64,000 nt of DNA from Modicisalibacter muralis (GCF_900102945.1 NZ_FNGI01000013.1:1-64000), one strand, 5' to 3'. Numbered from the stretch's first letter, positions 54,085 to 63,958 are shown. Notes: generated from the letters alone by a model not told the origin. Made by a program: numbers and translations.

Positions 54085-56256
54085 ATGGCCAATATAACCG
54101 GTCTTCAGTTCACGCTAACGCCCGCCAACGACGACGCGGACGACCTGGCGGTGGTCGATTTCGAGGGCACGGAGAGCCTGTCGGCGCCGTTCGAGCTGCG
54201 CGTGGCCTTCGCCAGCCGCCGCCACGACCTGGCGCCAAACGACTGGCTCGACCACGAGGTGGACCTGACGGTGTGGCAGGACGGCGTGGCGCTGCGCCGC
54301 TTTCACGGCATCGTCGCCGAGTTCGCCCAAGGCGATCGCGGCCATCGCCGCACGCATTACTCGATCCTCGTGCGCCCGGCGCTGTGGCGGCTGTCGCTCA
54401 GGCACAACTCACGCATCTTCCAGCGCGTCTCGCCACAGACCATCATCAATACCCTGCTCGCCGAGCGCGGCATCCGCGAGGTGGCGTTCGCGCTCAGCCG
54501 CGAGCCGGCCGAGCGCGAGTATTGCGTGCAGTACCGCGAGACCGACCTGGCCTTTATCGAGCGCCTCGCCGCCGAGGAAGGCTGGTGCTACTTTCACGAG
54601 CGCGTCGCGCCGGTGGGTGAAGCCGCTGACGAGAACGATACGGGCACTCAGCGCCTGGTGTTCGCCGACGATCCACGGGCCTTTGCCGGCCTCGGCGCCA
54701 AGCCCTATCACGGCCGCGCCGGGGGCACGGCGCCGCTACGACATATCCGCCGCCTGCGCCAGACCGCGCGGGTGGGCCCCGCCTCGGTGACGCTCAAGGA
54801 CTACTCCTTCAAGCAGCCGGGCTATTCACAGTTACATCAGGCCCAGCTACACGAACACCCGGCCGAGGGGCTCGACGCCCACGCCCAGCACCCCGGCTCT
54901 CCCCAACATTATGAACACTACGACTATCCCGGGCGATACAAGGCTGATGCCTCGGGCCGCGCCTTCACCCAGGCCCGCCTCGAGCATCTGAGAAGTGACG
55001 CCCTTAGCGTGACGGCCCAAAGCGACCTGCCCGAACTGCTGCCCGGGGCGCGCTTCAGCCTCACCGGGCACGACAACACCGCGCTCAATCGCGACTGGCA
55101 GACGGTCACGGTGGTGCATGAAGGCAGCCAGCCCCAGGCGCTGGAAGAAGACGCCGTGGGCGATAGCCTGCAGGGGCGGACAGGCTTAGAAGCCATGACC
55201 CGCTATGGCAATACACTGACGCTGATCCCCGCCGACCAGGCCTGGCGCCCCAAGCCCAACCCCCACCCCCGCGTCGACGGCCCGCAGGTCGCCGTGGTGG
55301 TCGGGCCCGACGGCGAGGAGATCCACTGCGACGCACACGGCCGGGTCAAGGTGCTGTTTCCGTGGGATCGCTATGCCCAAGGCGATGACACCAGCAGCGC
55401 CTGGCTGCGTGTCTCCCAGGGCTGGGCCGGGGGTGGCTACGGCGCCATGGCGATCCCGCGCATCGGTCATGAGGTGATCGTCTCGTTTCTGGAAGGCGAC
55501 CCCGACCAGCCGCTGATCACCGGGCGCACCTATCACGCGGTGAATACCCCGCCGTATGCACTGCCCGAACACAAGACACGCACCGTGATTCGTACCCAGA
55601 CCCACCAGGGCGAGGGCTTCAACGAACTGCGCTTCGAGGACCAGCACGACCGCGAACAGATCTGGCTGCACGCCCAGAAGGACCTGGAACTGCTGACCCG
55701 CAACGATCGCACGGAAGAGATCCGCCGCGATAGTCACCTGGCCGTCAAACGCGACCGCATCAGCGAGCTCGACCGCGACGAACATCTCAGGGTACACGGC
55801 GAGCGGCGCGAGAAGATCGACGGCGACGACAACCTGATCGTCGGCCAAACCCGCCATGAGAAGATCGGTCGCGGACAGCTCGTCGAGGCGGGCCAGGAAA
55901 TTCACCACAAGGCCGGCATGAAGATCATCGTCGAGGCTGGCGCCGAAATCACCCTCAAGGCCGGCGGCAGCTTCGTCAAGCTCGACCCCAGCGGCATCAG
56001 CCTGGTCGGCCCCAGCGTCAAGATCAACTCCGGTGGCAGCCCGGGCTCCGGCAGTGGCCAGAACGCACGCGAGCCGCTATTGCCGGGACATGTGGCGCCC
56101 GAAGTCAGCGAGGATGTGACCATGGAGCCGACGTTTGGCAAGCGGCTCGATCAGGCGATGGCGAATGACATTCCGTTGGTCGAACGTTGCCAGATGAGAC
56201 AGGACGGCAGTTGCCCACTAACCGATTGCCCATGCGGGAATGGCGCCTCGTCATGA
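54085..56256 (+). CDS. vgrG: T6SS spike protein VgrG (TssI)
   Basis: A 723-residue spike trimer protein. The gp27-like N-terminal part starts [25 protein letters not shown] and includes [14 protein letters not shown] and [18 protein letters not shown]. The gp5-like OB domain has [30 protein letters not shown], and the C-terminal region shows the beta-helix repeats ([17 protein letters not shown]...). A last segment of about 20 residues is Cys-rich, [16 protein letters not shown] (CX7CX4CXC), beyond the repeat region. No catalytic extension domain is present. The downstream adaptor gene overlaps its stop. Confidence 0.95.
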   Translation: MANITGLQFTLTPANDDADDLAVVDFEGTESLSAPFELRVAFASRRHDLAPNDWLDHEVDLTVWQDGVALRRFHGIVAEFAQGDRGHRRTHYSILVRPALWRLSLRHNSRIFQRVSPQTIINTLLAERGIREVAFALSREPAEREYCVQYRETDLAFIERLAAEEGWCYFHERVAPVGEAADENDTGTQRLVFADDPRAFAGLGAKPYHGRAGGTAPLRHIRRLRQTARVGPASVTLKDYSFKQPGYSQLHQAQLHEHPAEGLDAHAQHPGSPQHYEHYDYPGRYKADASGRAFTQARLEHLRSDALSVTAQSDLPELLPGARFSLTGHDNTALNRDWQTVTVVHEGSQPQALEEDAVGDSLQGRTGLEAMTRYGNTLTLIPADQAWRPKPNPHPRVDGPQVAVVVGPDGEEIHCDAHGRVKVLFPWDRYAQGDDTSSAWLRVSQGWAGGGYGAMAIPRIGHEVIVSFLEGDPDQPLITGRTYHAVNTPPYALPEHKTRTVIRTQTHQGEGFNELRFEDQHDREQIWLHAQKDLELLTRNDRTEEIRRDSHLAVKRDRISELDRDEHLRVHGERREKIDGDDNLIVGQTRHEKIGRGQLVEAGQEIHHKAGMKIIVEAGAEITLKAGGSFVKLDPSGISLVGPSVKINSGGSPGSGSGQNAREPLLPGHVAPEVSEDVTMEPTFGKRLDQAMANDIPLVERCQMRQDGSCPLTDCPCGNGASS

Positions 56257-56918
56257 CAGCCATCAGCGCAAAGTCCCTGGTGGAGCTGCTGGGAGACGAT
56301 GACGAGCAAAGTCACTGGTTGATTCTCGAAGAGACCGGCCAAACGTTGCCGGCGCTTTACTCACTATCGCCGGCACCCGATTACGAGTGGCTGTTTCTAC
56401 ACACACCCTACGCCGGCCTGTTGAAGCGCAGCCCGCTAGTGCTACGACTCGACACCGTCGCTCGTGAAATACGCCAGGCTTTCGAAAACGACCCACGACA
56501 GGGTGATTTTTCGGGCATCGTCGTCTCGAGTCATCATCCTCACGATGCGGTATTAGCGCACCTGCGGCGTTGTCTGGAAGTGCGCTTCTATGGCAATCGT
56601 CGAGCCATGCTGCGTTATTACTACCCGGCTATCGCGGCGTGCCTGTTCGCGCCGGACTCCAAGCCCCATCGCCAGTGGCTGGGACCACTCGATCAGTGGG
56701 TCTGGTTTGGCACGACAACTCAACGCCTCGACGAGCAGCCACAATGGCATGCCCTGCGCGATGATACGGATACCCAGGCGATAGCTAGCGACGAGTCGTC
56801 TCGGCCGATCACGTTATCCAACGGTCAGGAGAATGCCTTGGAGCAGCATATTCGGACCAGCCAGGCAACCGAGCGAACGACCCACTACCACTACCACAGA
56901 GAAGGGAGTCTCACATGA
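56253..56918 (+). CDS. DUF4123 effector adaptor (VasW/Tap/TEC type)
   Basis: A 221-residue DUF4123-like protein. The hydrophobic core [33 protein letters not shown], then [24 protein letters not shown] and [14 protein letters not shown]-like segment ([14 protein letters not shown]), fits the family. DUF4123 proteins load a specific effector on the VgrG tip. The start overlaps the vgrG stop (ATGA) and the stop overlaps the effector start (ATGA), an arrangement parallel to vgrG-vasW-vasX of V. cholerae. The His/Thr-rich C-terminus (THYHYH) is unusual. Confidence 0.85.
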   Translation: MTAISAKSLVELLGDDDEQSHWLILEETGQTLPALYSLSPAPDYEWLFLHTPYAGLLKRSPLVLRLDTVAREIRQAFENDPRQGDFSGIVVSSHHPHDAVLAHLRRCLEVRFYGNRRAMLRYYYPAIAACLFAPDSKPHRQWLGPLDQWVWFGTTTQRLDEQPQWHALRDDTDTQAIASDESSRPITLSNGQENALEQHIRTSQATERTTHYHYHREGSLT

Positions 56919-59900
56919 GCCAGGAACTCAGCCAACACAAGGCGTGTGAGCCGCCCAAGCTCTACATCCAGGTCATGGGCAAGGCGCATCCCGACGGGCA
57001 CCGCTTCGTCTTCTACGATATTACCGATCAACAGGTGCAACAGGCGCTGGCCGACAAGGTAGAAGAAGAGGATCTGCCGACGCCGTTGAGTCGTATCCAT
57101 GGCTGGCCATGGAAGGACCAGCCCGAGCGCAATGTGTGGCTGGAAATCGCCAGCGACGGCGATGCGCCGATTCGCGTTTCGCTGTTCGAGCGCGTCGGCG
57201 AGACACCCTGGCAGGAACACCCACAGCGCGTAACCTGGCAGCATCATGTGGTGCAGCCGGTCATGCCGCTGGCATTCTGGCAATCACTACAATCCGAGCG
57301 CGCTCGGGCACTGCCCATACGCCCCGGTTATCTGTACGTTTATTATCAGGGTGCCGTATGGCGAGAAATCGAGATAACCCTATCGCAGCAAGGCCAATGG
57401 CAATTCCGCGATATCGATCTTGCCCGGCACCGCGATAGCGCCTCCGAGTATACCGACAACCAACGCCCCGGCATCGGCAAGTCGCTCTCGGAAATCTGGC
57501 TGCCCGCACGCCAGAACCTCGGCTGGCTGTCCACGGCGGTGAGGGTCGCCTTTTCCGAAGTTCAGTGGTCGGCCCCACGCCTCAATTACCTGAATACCCA
57601 TCCCGCCGGCATCAGCCGGCGCTTTCAAGCCGTGTCGCTGCAGCGTCCATCGCAGGCCATCACCAGCGGGCGGCTGGTTGCCCCCGATAGGCTGATCGCC
57701 CAGCGTGGGCGCTGCCCGGATATCGAATGGCAGCTCGCCGAGCCAGAGCTGTGGACCGAGGACCTACTCGGCCAGGCTGTGGCTACGCGCTTTGCCGAAG
57801 CCAAAAGCGCCCAGCAAACACTCGATGCCGGCGGCACCGAAGCAATGGATGCCTGGGAGCGACCCAATCCGGCATTGGCACTCGAGGCCGGATTGTGTGC
57901 GCTGGCCCTGGAAAAGATCGTCCAGCAGGACAGCGAACAGGACGACCCACTGCCCTGGGAAGAGGCACCATCGAGCGAGGATGTCTTCAGCGATGCGCGC
58001 CGGCGCGGCATTCCCGGACTGGTGATCGACGACGCGATGTTCGCGCTGCGCCACGCCCAGATGCAGACCCAGCAAGCCCAGCATTATCTGTCGCTACTCC
58101 TCGAACGCTGCGCCCGACACCCGCATTACCAGAGCGCCCTGCTGGTGCAAAAGCGTATCATTCCCGAGCGGATCGCCGGGCAGGACAATCCGCTGCACGA
58201 GTTCGCCGACGACGAGGTGCTGAGTTACCACGGTGGCACCTTCCATACCGCCATCGCCACGCTGTCTCGCTATAACGCGCATAGCCTCTGGGAGACCCAT
58301 CAAACTCGGCTCGCCGATTACCTGAGCGATGCTGCCTATCAGCGCGCGCTGGCCGACTATTTCAGCCTGGAAGGCGGCGATTACCTCAGCGGCTTCGCCA
58401 TCGCCCAGCAACTCTTCACCGCGCTGAGCCTCGATCGCCAACGCGCGGATACCCTGCTCGATCGCGATATCGCCAGCCAGTTCGGCGATACCCAATCAGC
58501 GACGGCGGCGCGCACCCTTCAGGCGCTGCTCGAAGACGGCAGCGATGAGCCGTTACACGCGATGTGCTTTCCTGATAGCGCCGCCTATCGCGTCGAGCAA
58601 CCCTTCGTGCTGCCCGAAACCGAAATCAACGACGGCAGCGGTGTGTTCAGGTCCTTGGCCCTGGCCGAGCAAGGCCAGCGCGATCAAGCCCCCGAGAAGG
58701 ACGAACTACATACCCTGGAAGCCTCGCTGCTGGCAGCCATGGCCCGCAGCAGCACGACCAGCCAGCTAAAGGGCTGGACGGGCACCATCGACATTGTGTT
58801 CGCCAAGTTCGCCGAAAGCGGCAAGAACCTGCTCGGCCAAATCGCCGACGAAAACCAACGTACGGTGATGGCCGCACGTATTTACCTGCCCTCGTTCAAT
58901 GCCTCGCGCGCGGCCTTGCATACACTGATCGGCGATCTGACCTTTCAGCCGCTTGCCGATGTCGACTTGGGCAACAAGGTGCTGCTGGGTGTCGAGGACG
59001 TCGCCTCGGGGCTGACCTTCGGGCTCGACAAGGCCGAGCGGGAATACATGGCCAATCACCGTCGGCAATTTTATGGCAACGTCTATCGCACTGCGGATGG
59101 CACCTTGCTGGGCGCCACCAACCGTCGCCGGCTGAACTCGATGAGCGAGATCGGCGAAGCCCGCGAGATGCGCTTCATCTTCGCCGACGCCGACTCCCGG
59201 GCCGCTGAGCTGGTACGCCGGGGTAGAACACGCATCGGGATGGCCGAACGCGCCGCCGGAATCACCAAGTTGCCGTATATTCTGGTGGTCGTCGAAGCGA
59301 TGAATTTGGCAGTCTGTGGATCGGCCTTCCTCAAAACGAAAAAGAGCGCTAAAACAGCCTTATATGCCGTTTCCGCAATGACCGATCTTGGCCTGGCCAC
59401 GCTGAATATCAGCGAGTATATCGCCAAGCGCCATCAAGCCCCCCGGCCAATTATTCGCGTCAGCCAGATCAGTCAGAAGGTGGTTATTCGTAATCAAGGA
59501 ACTAACTGGTTAGCACGTCGTTTTCCCCAACTAATTCGGATCAACTGGCTGGCCACCAAAGCTTCCGGCATTCTGCTGGCGATCACCATGGCCTGGGAGG
59601 CACTGGGCCGCTTCGACGAGGGCGATACCGATGCCGGCATTGCCTATGCGCTGGCCGCCGTCGGCGCGGTGATGCTGATGATCGGACCGCTGGGCTGGAT
59701 CGGCCTGGCCCTGCTGCTCGGGGGTAGTATCGCCGGCACCCTGCTCACCGATGGGCCCTTCGAGGCCTGGCTCAAGCACGGCCCGTTCGGCAACCAGAAA
59801 GACGATGCGCCCTGGTTGCAGGACCCCAAAATCGCCTACTATCGCCTGCAAGGGCTGTTCGCCAATATCCGAGTGACGCGACGCAGGATGTCGCCCATCG

Positions 59901-60421
59901 AGCAGCGCGCCCTGCTGGCAGGGCTGGGCAACAGCCATGATTCAACGTCTTACCCCATTGGTGAACGCTGGCAACAGCATGGAAGCCTCCAAGACATCGA
60001 TACGGCCATCGAGGTGCGCAGCGCCCTGCCCGGCATGGGCGTCGAGCTCAAAGATAGGCTCGTGCTGACCCGCGAGCACTACCGGAATACCACGCTGCCA
60101 CGCATGTATCCGCAACCGGACACCTTGTCATCGACCCGCGTACAGCCGTTATTGACCCAGATCGCACCGCACCGGCTGACCTATTTCGTGCATACCCCGC
60201 GAGTCGCGGACCCAGTGGTTAGCACTGGGTTGGCCCTGGTAACAGAAGGCTATCGCTGGCAACTTCAGTTACAATTTCACGAAGTCACCCAGCCGCCGCT
60301 GCGCACCAGCCGGCGAATTTTTCCGGCACCCAAGCCGTTGGTGGCCATACCCGATGACATGACCGAAATACTCAGCATCGACAACGCCATGGGCGACTAC
60401 TGGATCAAGGAAACGCTCTGA
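56915..60421 (+). CDS. Putative pore-forming T6SS effector, VasX-like
   Basis: A 1168-residue protein that I infer to be the cargo of the preceding DUF4123 adaptor. The N-terminal region (about 15-190) is consistent with a VasX-type N-terminal domain (YIQVMGKAHPDGHRFVFYD..., RPGYLYVYYQGAVWREIE). The middle, to about 780, is mainly helical and unrecognised. Hydrophobic segments lie at about 785-807, 882-897 and 907-945 (AGIAYALAAVGAVMLMIGPLGWIG..., then LALLLGGSIAGTLL), a pattern expected of a pore-forming toxin; V. cholerae VasX has 1085 residues. A C-terminal soluble region follows. No nuclease or peptidase motif is visible. The start overlaps the adaptor stop and its stop overlaps the next gene. 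Confidence 0.7.
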   Translation: MSQELSQHKACEPPKLYIQVMGKAHPDGHRFVFYDITDQQVQQALADKVEEEDLPTPLSRIHGWPWKDQPERNVWLEIASDGDAPIRVSLFERVGETPWQEHPQRVTWQHHVVQPVMPLAFWQSLQSERARALPIRPGYLYVYYQGAVWREIEITLSQQGQWQFRDIDLARHRDSASEYTDNQRPGIGKSLSEIWLPARQNLGWLSTAVRVAFSEVQWSAPRLNYLNTHPAGISRRFQAVSLQRPSQAITSGRLVAPDRLIAQRGRCPDIEWQLAEPELWTEDLLGQAVATRFAEAKSAQQTLDAGGTEAMDAWERPNPALALEAGLCALALEKIVQQDSEQDDPLPWEEAPSSEDVFSDARRRGIPGLVIDDAMFALRHAQMQTQQAQHYLSLLLERCARHPHYQSALLVQKRIIPERIAGQDNPLHEFADDEVLSYHGGTFHTAIATLSRYNAHSLWETHQTRLADYLSDAAYQRALADYFSLEGGDYLSGFAIAQQLFTALSLDRQRADTLLDRDIASQFGDTQSATAARTLQALLEDGSDEPLHAMCFPDSAAYRVEQPFVLPETEINDGSGVFRSLALAEQGQRDQAPEKDELHTLEASLLAAMARSSTTSQLKGWTGTIDIVFAKFAESGKNLLGQIADENQRTVMAARIYLPSFNASRAALHTLIGDLTFQPLADVDLGNKVLLGVEDVASGLTFGLDKAEREYMANHRRQFYGNVYRTADGTLLGATNRRRLNSMSEIGEAREMRFIFADADSRAAELVRRGRTRIGMAERAAGITKLPYILVVVEAMNLAVCGSAFLKTKKSAKTALYAVSAMTDLGLATLNISEYIAKRHQAPRPIIRVSQISQKVVIRNQGTNWLARRFPQLIRINWLATKASGILLAITMAWEALGRFDEGDTDAGIAYALAAVGAVMLMIGPLGWIGLALLLGGSIAGTLLTDGPFEAWLKHGPFGNQKDDAPWLQDPKIAYYRLQGLFANIRVTRRRMSPIEQRALLAGLGNSHDSTSYPIGERWQQHGSLQDIDTAIEVRSALPGMGVELKDRLVLTREHYRNTTLPRMYPQPDTLSSTRVQPLLTQIAPHRLTYFVHTPRVADPVVSTGLALVTEGYRWQLQLQFHEVTQPPLRTSRRIFPAPKPLVAIPDDMTEILSIDNAMGDYWIKETL

Positions 60422-61413
60422 TGTCGGTTAATGAAACCTTCGACAGCTATTACGCCGCAACGGCCTACACGCCCGAGAAGCGCCACGAGTGGGAATCAGA
60501 AAACCCCAAGCGGGACAAGCTATTTGGCTCGCAGCTGTCCTGGGATCGCAAGACCCAGGATACCGGTCCGGAAGAAGAATATGACTACAGCCATATCGAA
60601 ATTTCTCAACAGGAAGAGAAAAGACGCTCGGGAAAAAGTCTGGAAGGAAAAGAGATTTACAAAGAGCTGAAGGCACGTTACGACTATCAGGTTATCATGC
60701 CGCCAAATTACAAAGCATTGGCAACATTTTTTTTTATGACAACGGGAATATCAAAAGGACTGACTTACATGTCAGCATTTGGATATTTTGCCTTTTCCGT
60801 ATTACTTCCTTTGTACGTGGTTTTTGGAGATCCAACGCTCTCAGATTATAAAGACGCAATGATTTACCTTTTCTTTTTTTTGGGTCCGGTTTTTTTTATC
60901 TGCTTATTCCTTTGGAAATCAGGGGAGCTACTTAACAAAAAACGTCCAGATATTTTCATGGGTGTGCGAAAAGGTCCCCTTTGGCAGGCCAATCGCCAAA
61001 CCGGCATGCTTACCTTCTACAAGAAAAGGCGCGCCTGGAAGCAACGCTTGCAAGCGCCATTTCACGAGTTCGATGCCTTTCTGCAAAGCTCTCCGGATTC
61101 TCAGGGTAGTTCGACCTATTCGCTGTTTCTGTATCATCCCCAGCAACGCATTAAACAAAAGCTCGACGCTCAGTTTCCGCCGACCAAGATGGAGGGCGAG
61201 CTGGTCGCCGCCTGGCAATTCCTGCAACGCTATATGGATGTCTCCCAGCCACTGCCGGATGTTCCCGGGCTGGAGATCCATCGCCATAAGGACCCTACCA
61301 CGGCAGCCTCTGACAAGCGCAGGAAGCGAAACCCGCGCTACTGGCGCGACATGAGTGAGCAAAACGTCAACAAAATTCAGCGCGAGAAATATCTGAAGAA
61401 CATTCGACGTTGA
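60421..61413 (+). CDS. Two-helix membrane protein, candidate immunity protein
   Basis: A 330-residue protein with an acidic N-terminal part, two hydrophobic segments at about 117-137 and 146-166, and a basic cytoplasmic C-terminal part (KKRRAWKQRL..., SDKRRKRNPRYW). It overlaps the effector stop by one base. Its general plan (two helices, then a soluble domain) parallels the two DUF6708-like genes downstream, though only weak sequence similarity is visible (NRQTG/NRQRR and a following beta-strand region). The helix-coding stretch 60690-60960 is strongly AT-rich compared with the flanks. A membrane protein next to a VasX-type toxin is expected to be its immunity protein (TsiV2-like). Function is inferred from position only. 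Confidence 0.6.
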   Translation: MSVNETFDSYYAATAYTPEKRHEWESENPKRDKLFGSQLSWDRKTQDTGPEEEYDYSHIEISQQEEKRRSGKSLEGKEIYKELKARYDYQVIMPPNYKALATFFFMTTGISKGLTYMSAFGYFAFSVLLPLYVVFGDPTLSDYKDAMIYLFFFLGPVFFICLFLWKSGELLNKKRPDIFMGVRKGPLWQANRQTGMLTFYKKRRAWKQRLQAPFHEFDAFLQSSPDSQGSSTYSLFLYHPQQRIKQKLDAQFPPTKMEGELVAAWQFLQRYMDVSQPLPDVPGLEIHRHKDPTTAASDKRRKRNPRYWRDMSEQNVNKIQREKYLKNIRR

Positions 61414-61655
61414 TGGTTGGATAGAGCTTGTCGCTTGACCCTGAATCGCCGTTATAGACGCGCCTCAATCATCGGTATTAGCAGGTGATTTGAGATCCGA
61501 TTTAGCGGTAGCGTGGGCGGCTATAGGGCCGACATGCAGAATAGAATACAGGCCCATCGAGATCTGCAACACCGAGCGACGTCGAACCTAAAGGCGTGCC
61601 TAGCGACTGGCACCGCTTGACTATCGAGGTTTGGTAATAGAGGAAGGATGGATAA
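61414..61655. other. 242-bp gap between candidate immunity genes
   Basis: No supportable gene, terminator or promoter is visible. AGGAAGG, the ribosome-binding site for the next gene, lies at its right end. The gap breaks the otherwise continuous overlap of the effector module. Confidence 0.4.
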
Positions 61656-62792
61656 ATGAGTCGCAAAAAAGCCGCCGGAGAATTACCCAAACCGGCCCTC
61701 GACCAACCCCACCGCGCCGGTGACACCGAACGCATGGCGGGAGGGCGGGTCACTTACCTAGCCCCCTTGCCGCTGCCCACCGGCTACCCGAAGGTGGATT
61801 TTCTCAAGGCTACCGGCGAACTCAACGATACCTGGCTGGACTATGGCACCGGCTGGCCCACGGTATTTGGCTGGCAGTTGATCTTCGGCGTGGTGTTTGG
61901 TGTTTTTTTACTTGTTGCGTTTATTTTTCCGCTACTGGCTGCGGCTATGACTTATAGCGAAGCTTATCCGTTTACGGAGGAGCTTTCGATTTACTTAGAT
62001 ATCACCATGCCGTTTGCCATTTTAGGTGGGGCGGCTGGCTTGCTGATCTCGTTGTCGGCTGTTTTCCATGCTCATCAAAAAAGAAAAAAAAGCATGCCCG
62101 TGCGTTTCAACCGCCAGCGTCGTGAGGTGTGTTTTGTGCCGGAAGGGCCACGAGGTCACGAGGCACCGGTCTTCGTGCCCTGGGAGTCGCTGATGGCCTG
62201 GGTGGTGGAGGCACGTGGCGTCACCGGATATGGCGTGACCCAGCAATATGGCCTGGGGCTGGGCTATGCCCACCCTCAGACCGAAAAATGGCTGACCCTG
62301 GAGTTTATGTCGCCGGCCGTGCCGCTGGCGATTGGCAGTTGGGAAGCGATTCGCGCCTATATGGAATACGAGGTGGACTCGCTGCGCGATATTCAGGACC
62401 CGGAAGGGTTGCGCGGCCCCGACGACCCGCCCTACGAGGGCCTGCACACCCTGCGCAATGCCCGCAAGGATATTAACCGGCGCTACCGTAACGGCGAGGT
62501 GGGCTGGCTCTATACGCTGTGCTGGTATCTGTTCGATATCATCGAATGTTGGAATTTGCCCGGCTATCTGGCCGAGTGGGAAACCCGCCGCCTCAAGAAG
62601 GCCGGGCCCAAGCGGCTCCCACCGGAAATGCAAGCCTGGTCGCAGCCATTGCCCAGGGAACAATGGGCTCAGCCCAGCCCGGCACTCAAGCGCCTATCCG
62701 CCGAGGTGAATCGATTGCACAAGCAACACCCCAACCGCCCCATCGAGCAGCTATTCGCCGAGGTGTACCGCAAGGAAGGGTTGACGGCTTGA
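61656..62792 (+). CDS. DUF6708-like membrane protein, copy 1 (candidate immunity protein)
   Basis: A 378-residue protein. After a polar N-terminus (residues 1-70, including RMAGGRVTYLAPLPLPTGYP) come two hydrophobic segments at about 72-98 and 117-138, and a large cytoplasmic domain with VRFNRQRREVCFVPEGPRGH and FVPWESLMAWVVEARG, a pattern I associate with DUF6708 proteins of T6SS loci. AGAGGAAGG precedes the ATG. A second copy starts at the stop codon and is nearly identical except for the segment between the helices. It is likely to protect against the upstream toxin or a related one (inference). Confidence 0.6.
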   Translation: MSRKKAAGELPKPALDQPHRAGDTERMAGGRVTYLAPLPLPTGYPKVDFLKATGELNDTWLDYGTGWPTVFGWQLIFGVVFGVFLLVAFIFPLLAAAMTYSEAYPFTEELSIYLDITMPFAILGGAAGLLISLSAVFHAHQKRKKSMPVRFNRQRREVCFVPEGPRGHEAPVFVPWESLMAWVVEARGVTGYGVTQQYGLGLGYAHPQTEKWLTLEFMSPAVPLAIGSWEAIRAYMEYEVDSLRDIQDPEGLRGPDDPPYEGLHTLRNARKDINRRYRNGEVGWLYTLCWYLFDIIECWNLPGYLAEWETRRLKKAGPKRLPPEMQAWSQPLPREQWAQPSPALKRLSAEVNRLHKQHPNRPIEQLFAEVYRKEGLTA

Positions 62793-63922
62793 GTCAGAAA
62801 ACCGCCAGCAACCTACCCAGGCCGGGCTTCAACCAACCCCACCGCGCCGGTAACACCGAACGCATGGCGGGTGGACGGGTCACTTACCTAGCCCCCTTGC
62901 CGCTGCCCACCGGCTACCCGAAGGTGGATTACCTCAAGGCCGTCGGCGAGCTCAACGACACCTGGCTGGATTATGGCACCGGCTGGCCCACGGTATTTGG
63001 CTGGCAGTTGATCTTCGGCGTGGTGTTTGGTGTTTTTTTACTTGTGGCGTTTATTTTTCCGCTAATTATAGCAACCGTAACCTATAACGAGGCCTACCCC
63101 TTTATCGGAGAGTTTGTAATTCACTTTAAGATGGGTATTACCCTCGCTTTATGGGGCTGCGGGGCTGGTTTGCTAATCTCGTTGTCGGTTGTTTTACATG
63201 CGCATCAAAAAAGAAAAAAAAGCATGCCCGTGCGTTTCAATCGTCAGCGCCGTGAAGTGTGTTTCGTGCCGGAGGGGCCACGGGGTCACGAGGCGCCGGT
63301 CTTCGTGCCCTGGGAGTCGCTGATGGCCTGGGTGGTGGAGGCACGCGGCGTCACCGAGTATGGCATGATGCAGCAATATGGCCTGGGGCTGGGCTACGCC
63401 CATCCACAGACCGAAAAGTGGCTGACTCTGGAGTTCATGGCGCCGGCCGTGCCGCTGGCGATGGGCAGTTGGGAAGCGATTCGCGCCTATATGGAGTACG
63501 AGGTGGACTCGCTGCGCGACATTCAGGACCCGGAAGGGTTGCGCGGCCCCGACGACCCACCCTATGAGGGCCTGCACACCCTGCGCAATGCCCGCAAGGA
63601 TATCAACCAGCGCCGGCGTAACGGCGAGGTCGGCTGGCTCTTTACGCTGTGCTGGTATCTGATCGATATCATCGAAGGTTGGAACCTGCCCGGCTACCTG
63701 GCCGAGTGGGAAACCCGCCGCCTCAAGAAGGCTGGGCCTAAGCGGCTACCCGAGGCGATGCAGGCCTGGTCGCAGCCATTGCCCAGGGAACAATGGGCCC
63801 AACCCAGCCCGGCGCTCGAGCGGCTATCCGTCGAAGTGACGCGACTACACAAGCAACACCCTAACCGCCCCATCGAGCAGCTATTCGCCGAGGTGTACCG
63901 CAAGGAAGGATTGACGGCTTGA
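62789..63922 (+). CDS. DUF6708-like membrane protein, copy 2 (candidate immunity protein)
   Basis: A 377-residue paralogue of the preceding gene. I take a TTG start at 62789 that overlaps the stop of copy 1 (TTGA) and has GGAAGG upstream; the product then begins in register with copy 1 and has one residue less. The two copies match almost exactly from about residue 25 to 93 and from about 130 to the end, but differ in about half of the residues from 94 to 127 (MTYSEAYPFTEEL against VTYNEAYPFIGEF). The C-terminal EQLFAEVYRKEGLTA is identical, including the GGAAGG-type sequence in the DNA. It ends the effector module and is followed by a terminator. Confidence 0.65.
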   Translation: MSQKTASNLPRPGFNQPHRAGNTERMAGGRVTYLAPLPLPTGYPKVDYLKAVGELNDTWLDYGTGWPTVFGWQLIFGVVFGVFLLVAFIFPLIIATVTYNEAYPFIGEFVIHFKMGITLALWGCGAGLLISLSVVLHAHQKRKKSMPVRFNRQRREVCFVPEGPRGHEAPVFVPWESLMAWVVEARGVTEYGMMQQYGLGLGYAHPQTEKWLTLEFMAPAVPLAMGSWEAIRAYMEYEVDSLRDIQDPEGLRGPDDPPYEGLHTLRNARKDINQRRRNGEVGWLFTLCWYLIDIIEGWNLPGYLAEWETRRLKKAGPKRLPEAMQAWSQPLPREQWAQPSPALERLSVEVTRLHKQHPNRPIEQLFAEVYRKEGLTA

Positions 63923-63930
63923 GTCAGCAA

Positions 63931-63958
63931 AAAACCCACGAGCTCGTCGTGGGTTTTT
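63931..63958 (+). terminator. Intrinsic terminator after the effector module
   Basis: ACCCACGA (63934-63941) pairs with TCGTGGGT (63947-63954) around a short loop, with an A run before and a T run after. It ends the T6SS/effector array 8 bp after the last stop. Confidence 0.85.

Larger units (their letters stand above)
61656..63940. repeat. Tandem duplication of about 1.13 kb, with a remnant third start
   Basis: Copy 1 (61656-62792) and copy 2 (62789-63922) are head-to-tail. After the copy 2 stop, the sequence TTGAGTCAGCAAAAAACC (63919-63936) repeats the start of a unit (compare TTGAGTCAGAAAACC at 62789 and ATGAGTCGCAAAAAAGCC at 61656), and then runs into the terminator, so it looks like the beginning of a lost third unit. 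Confidence 0.7.
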
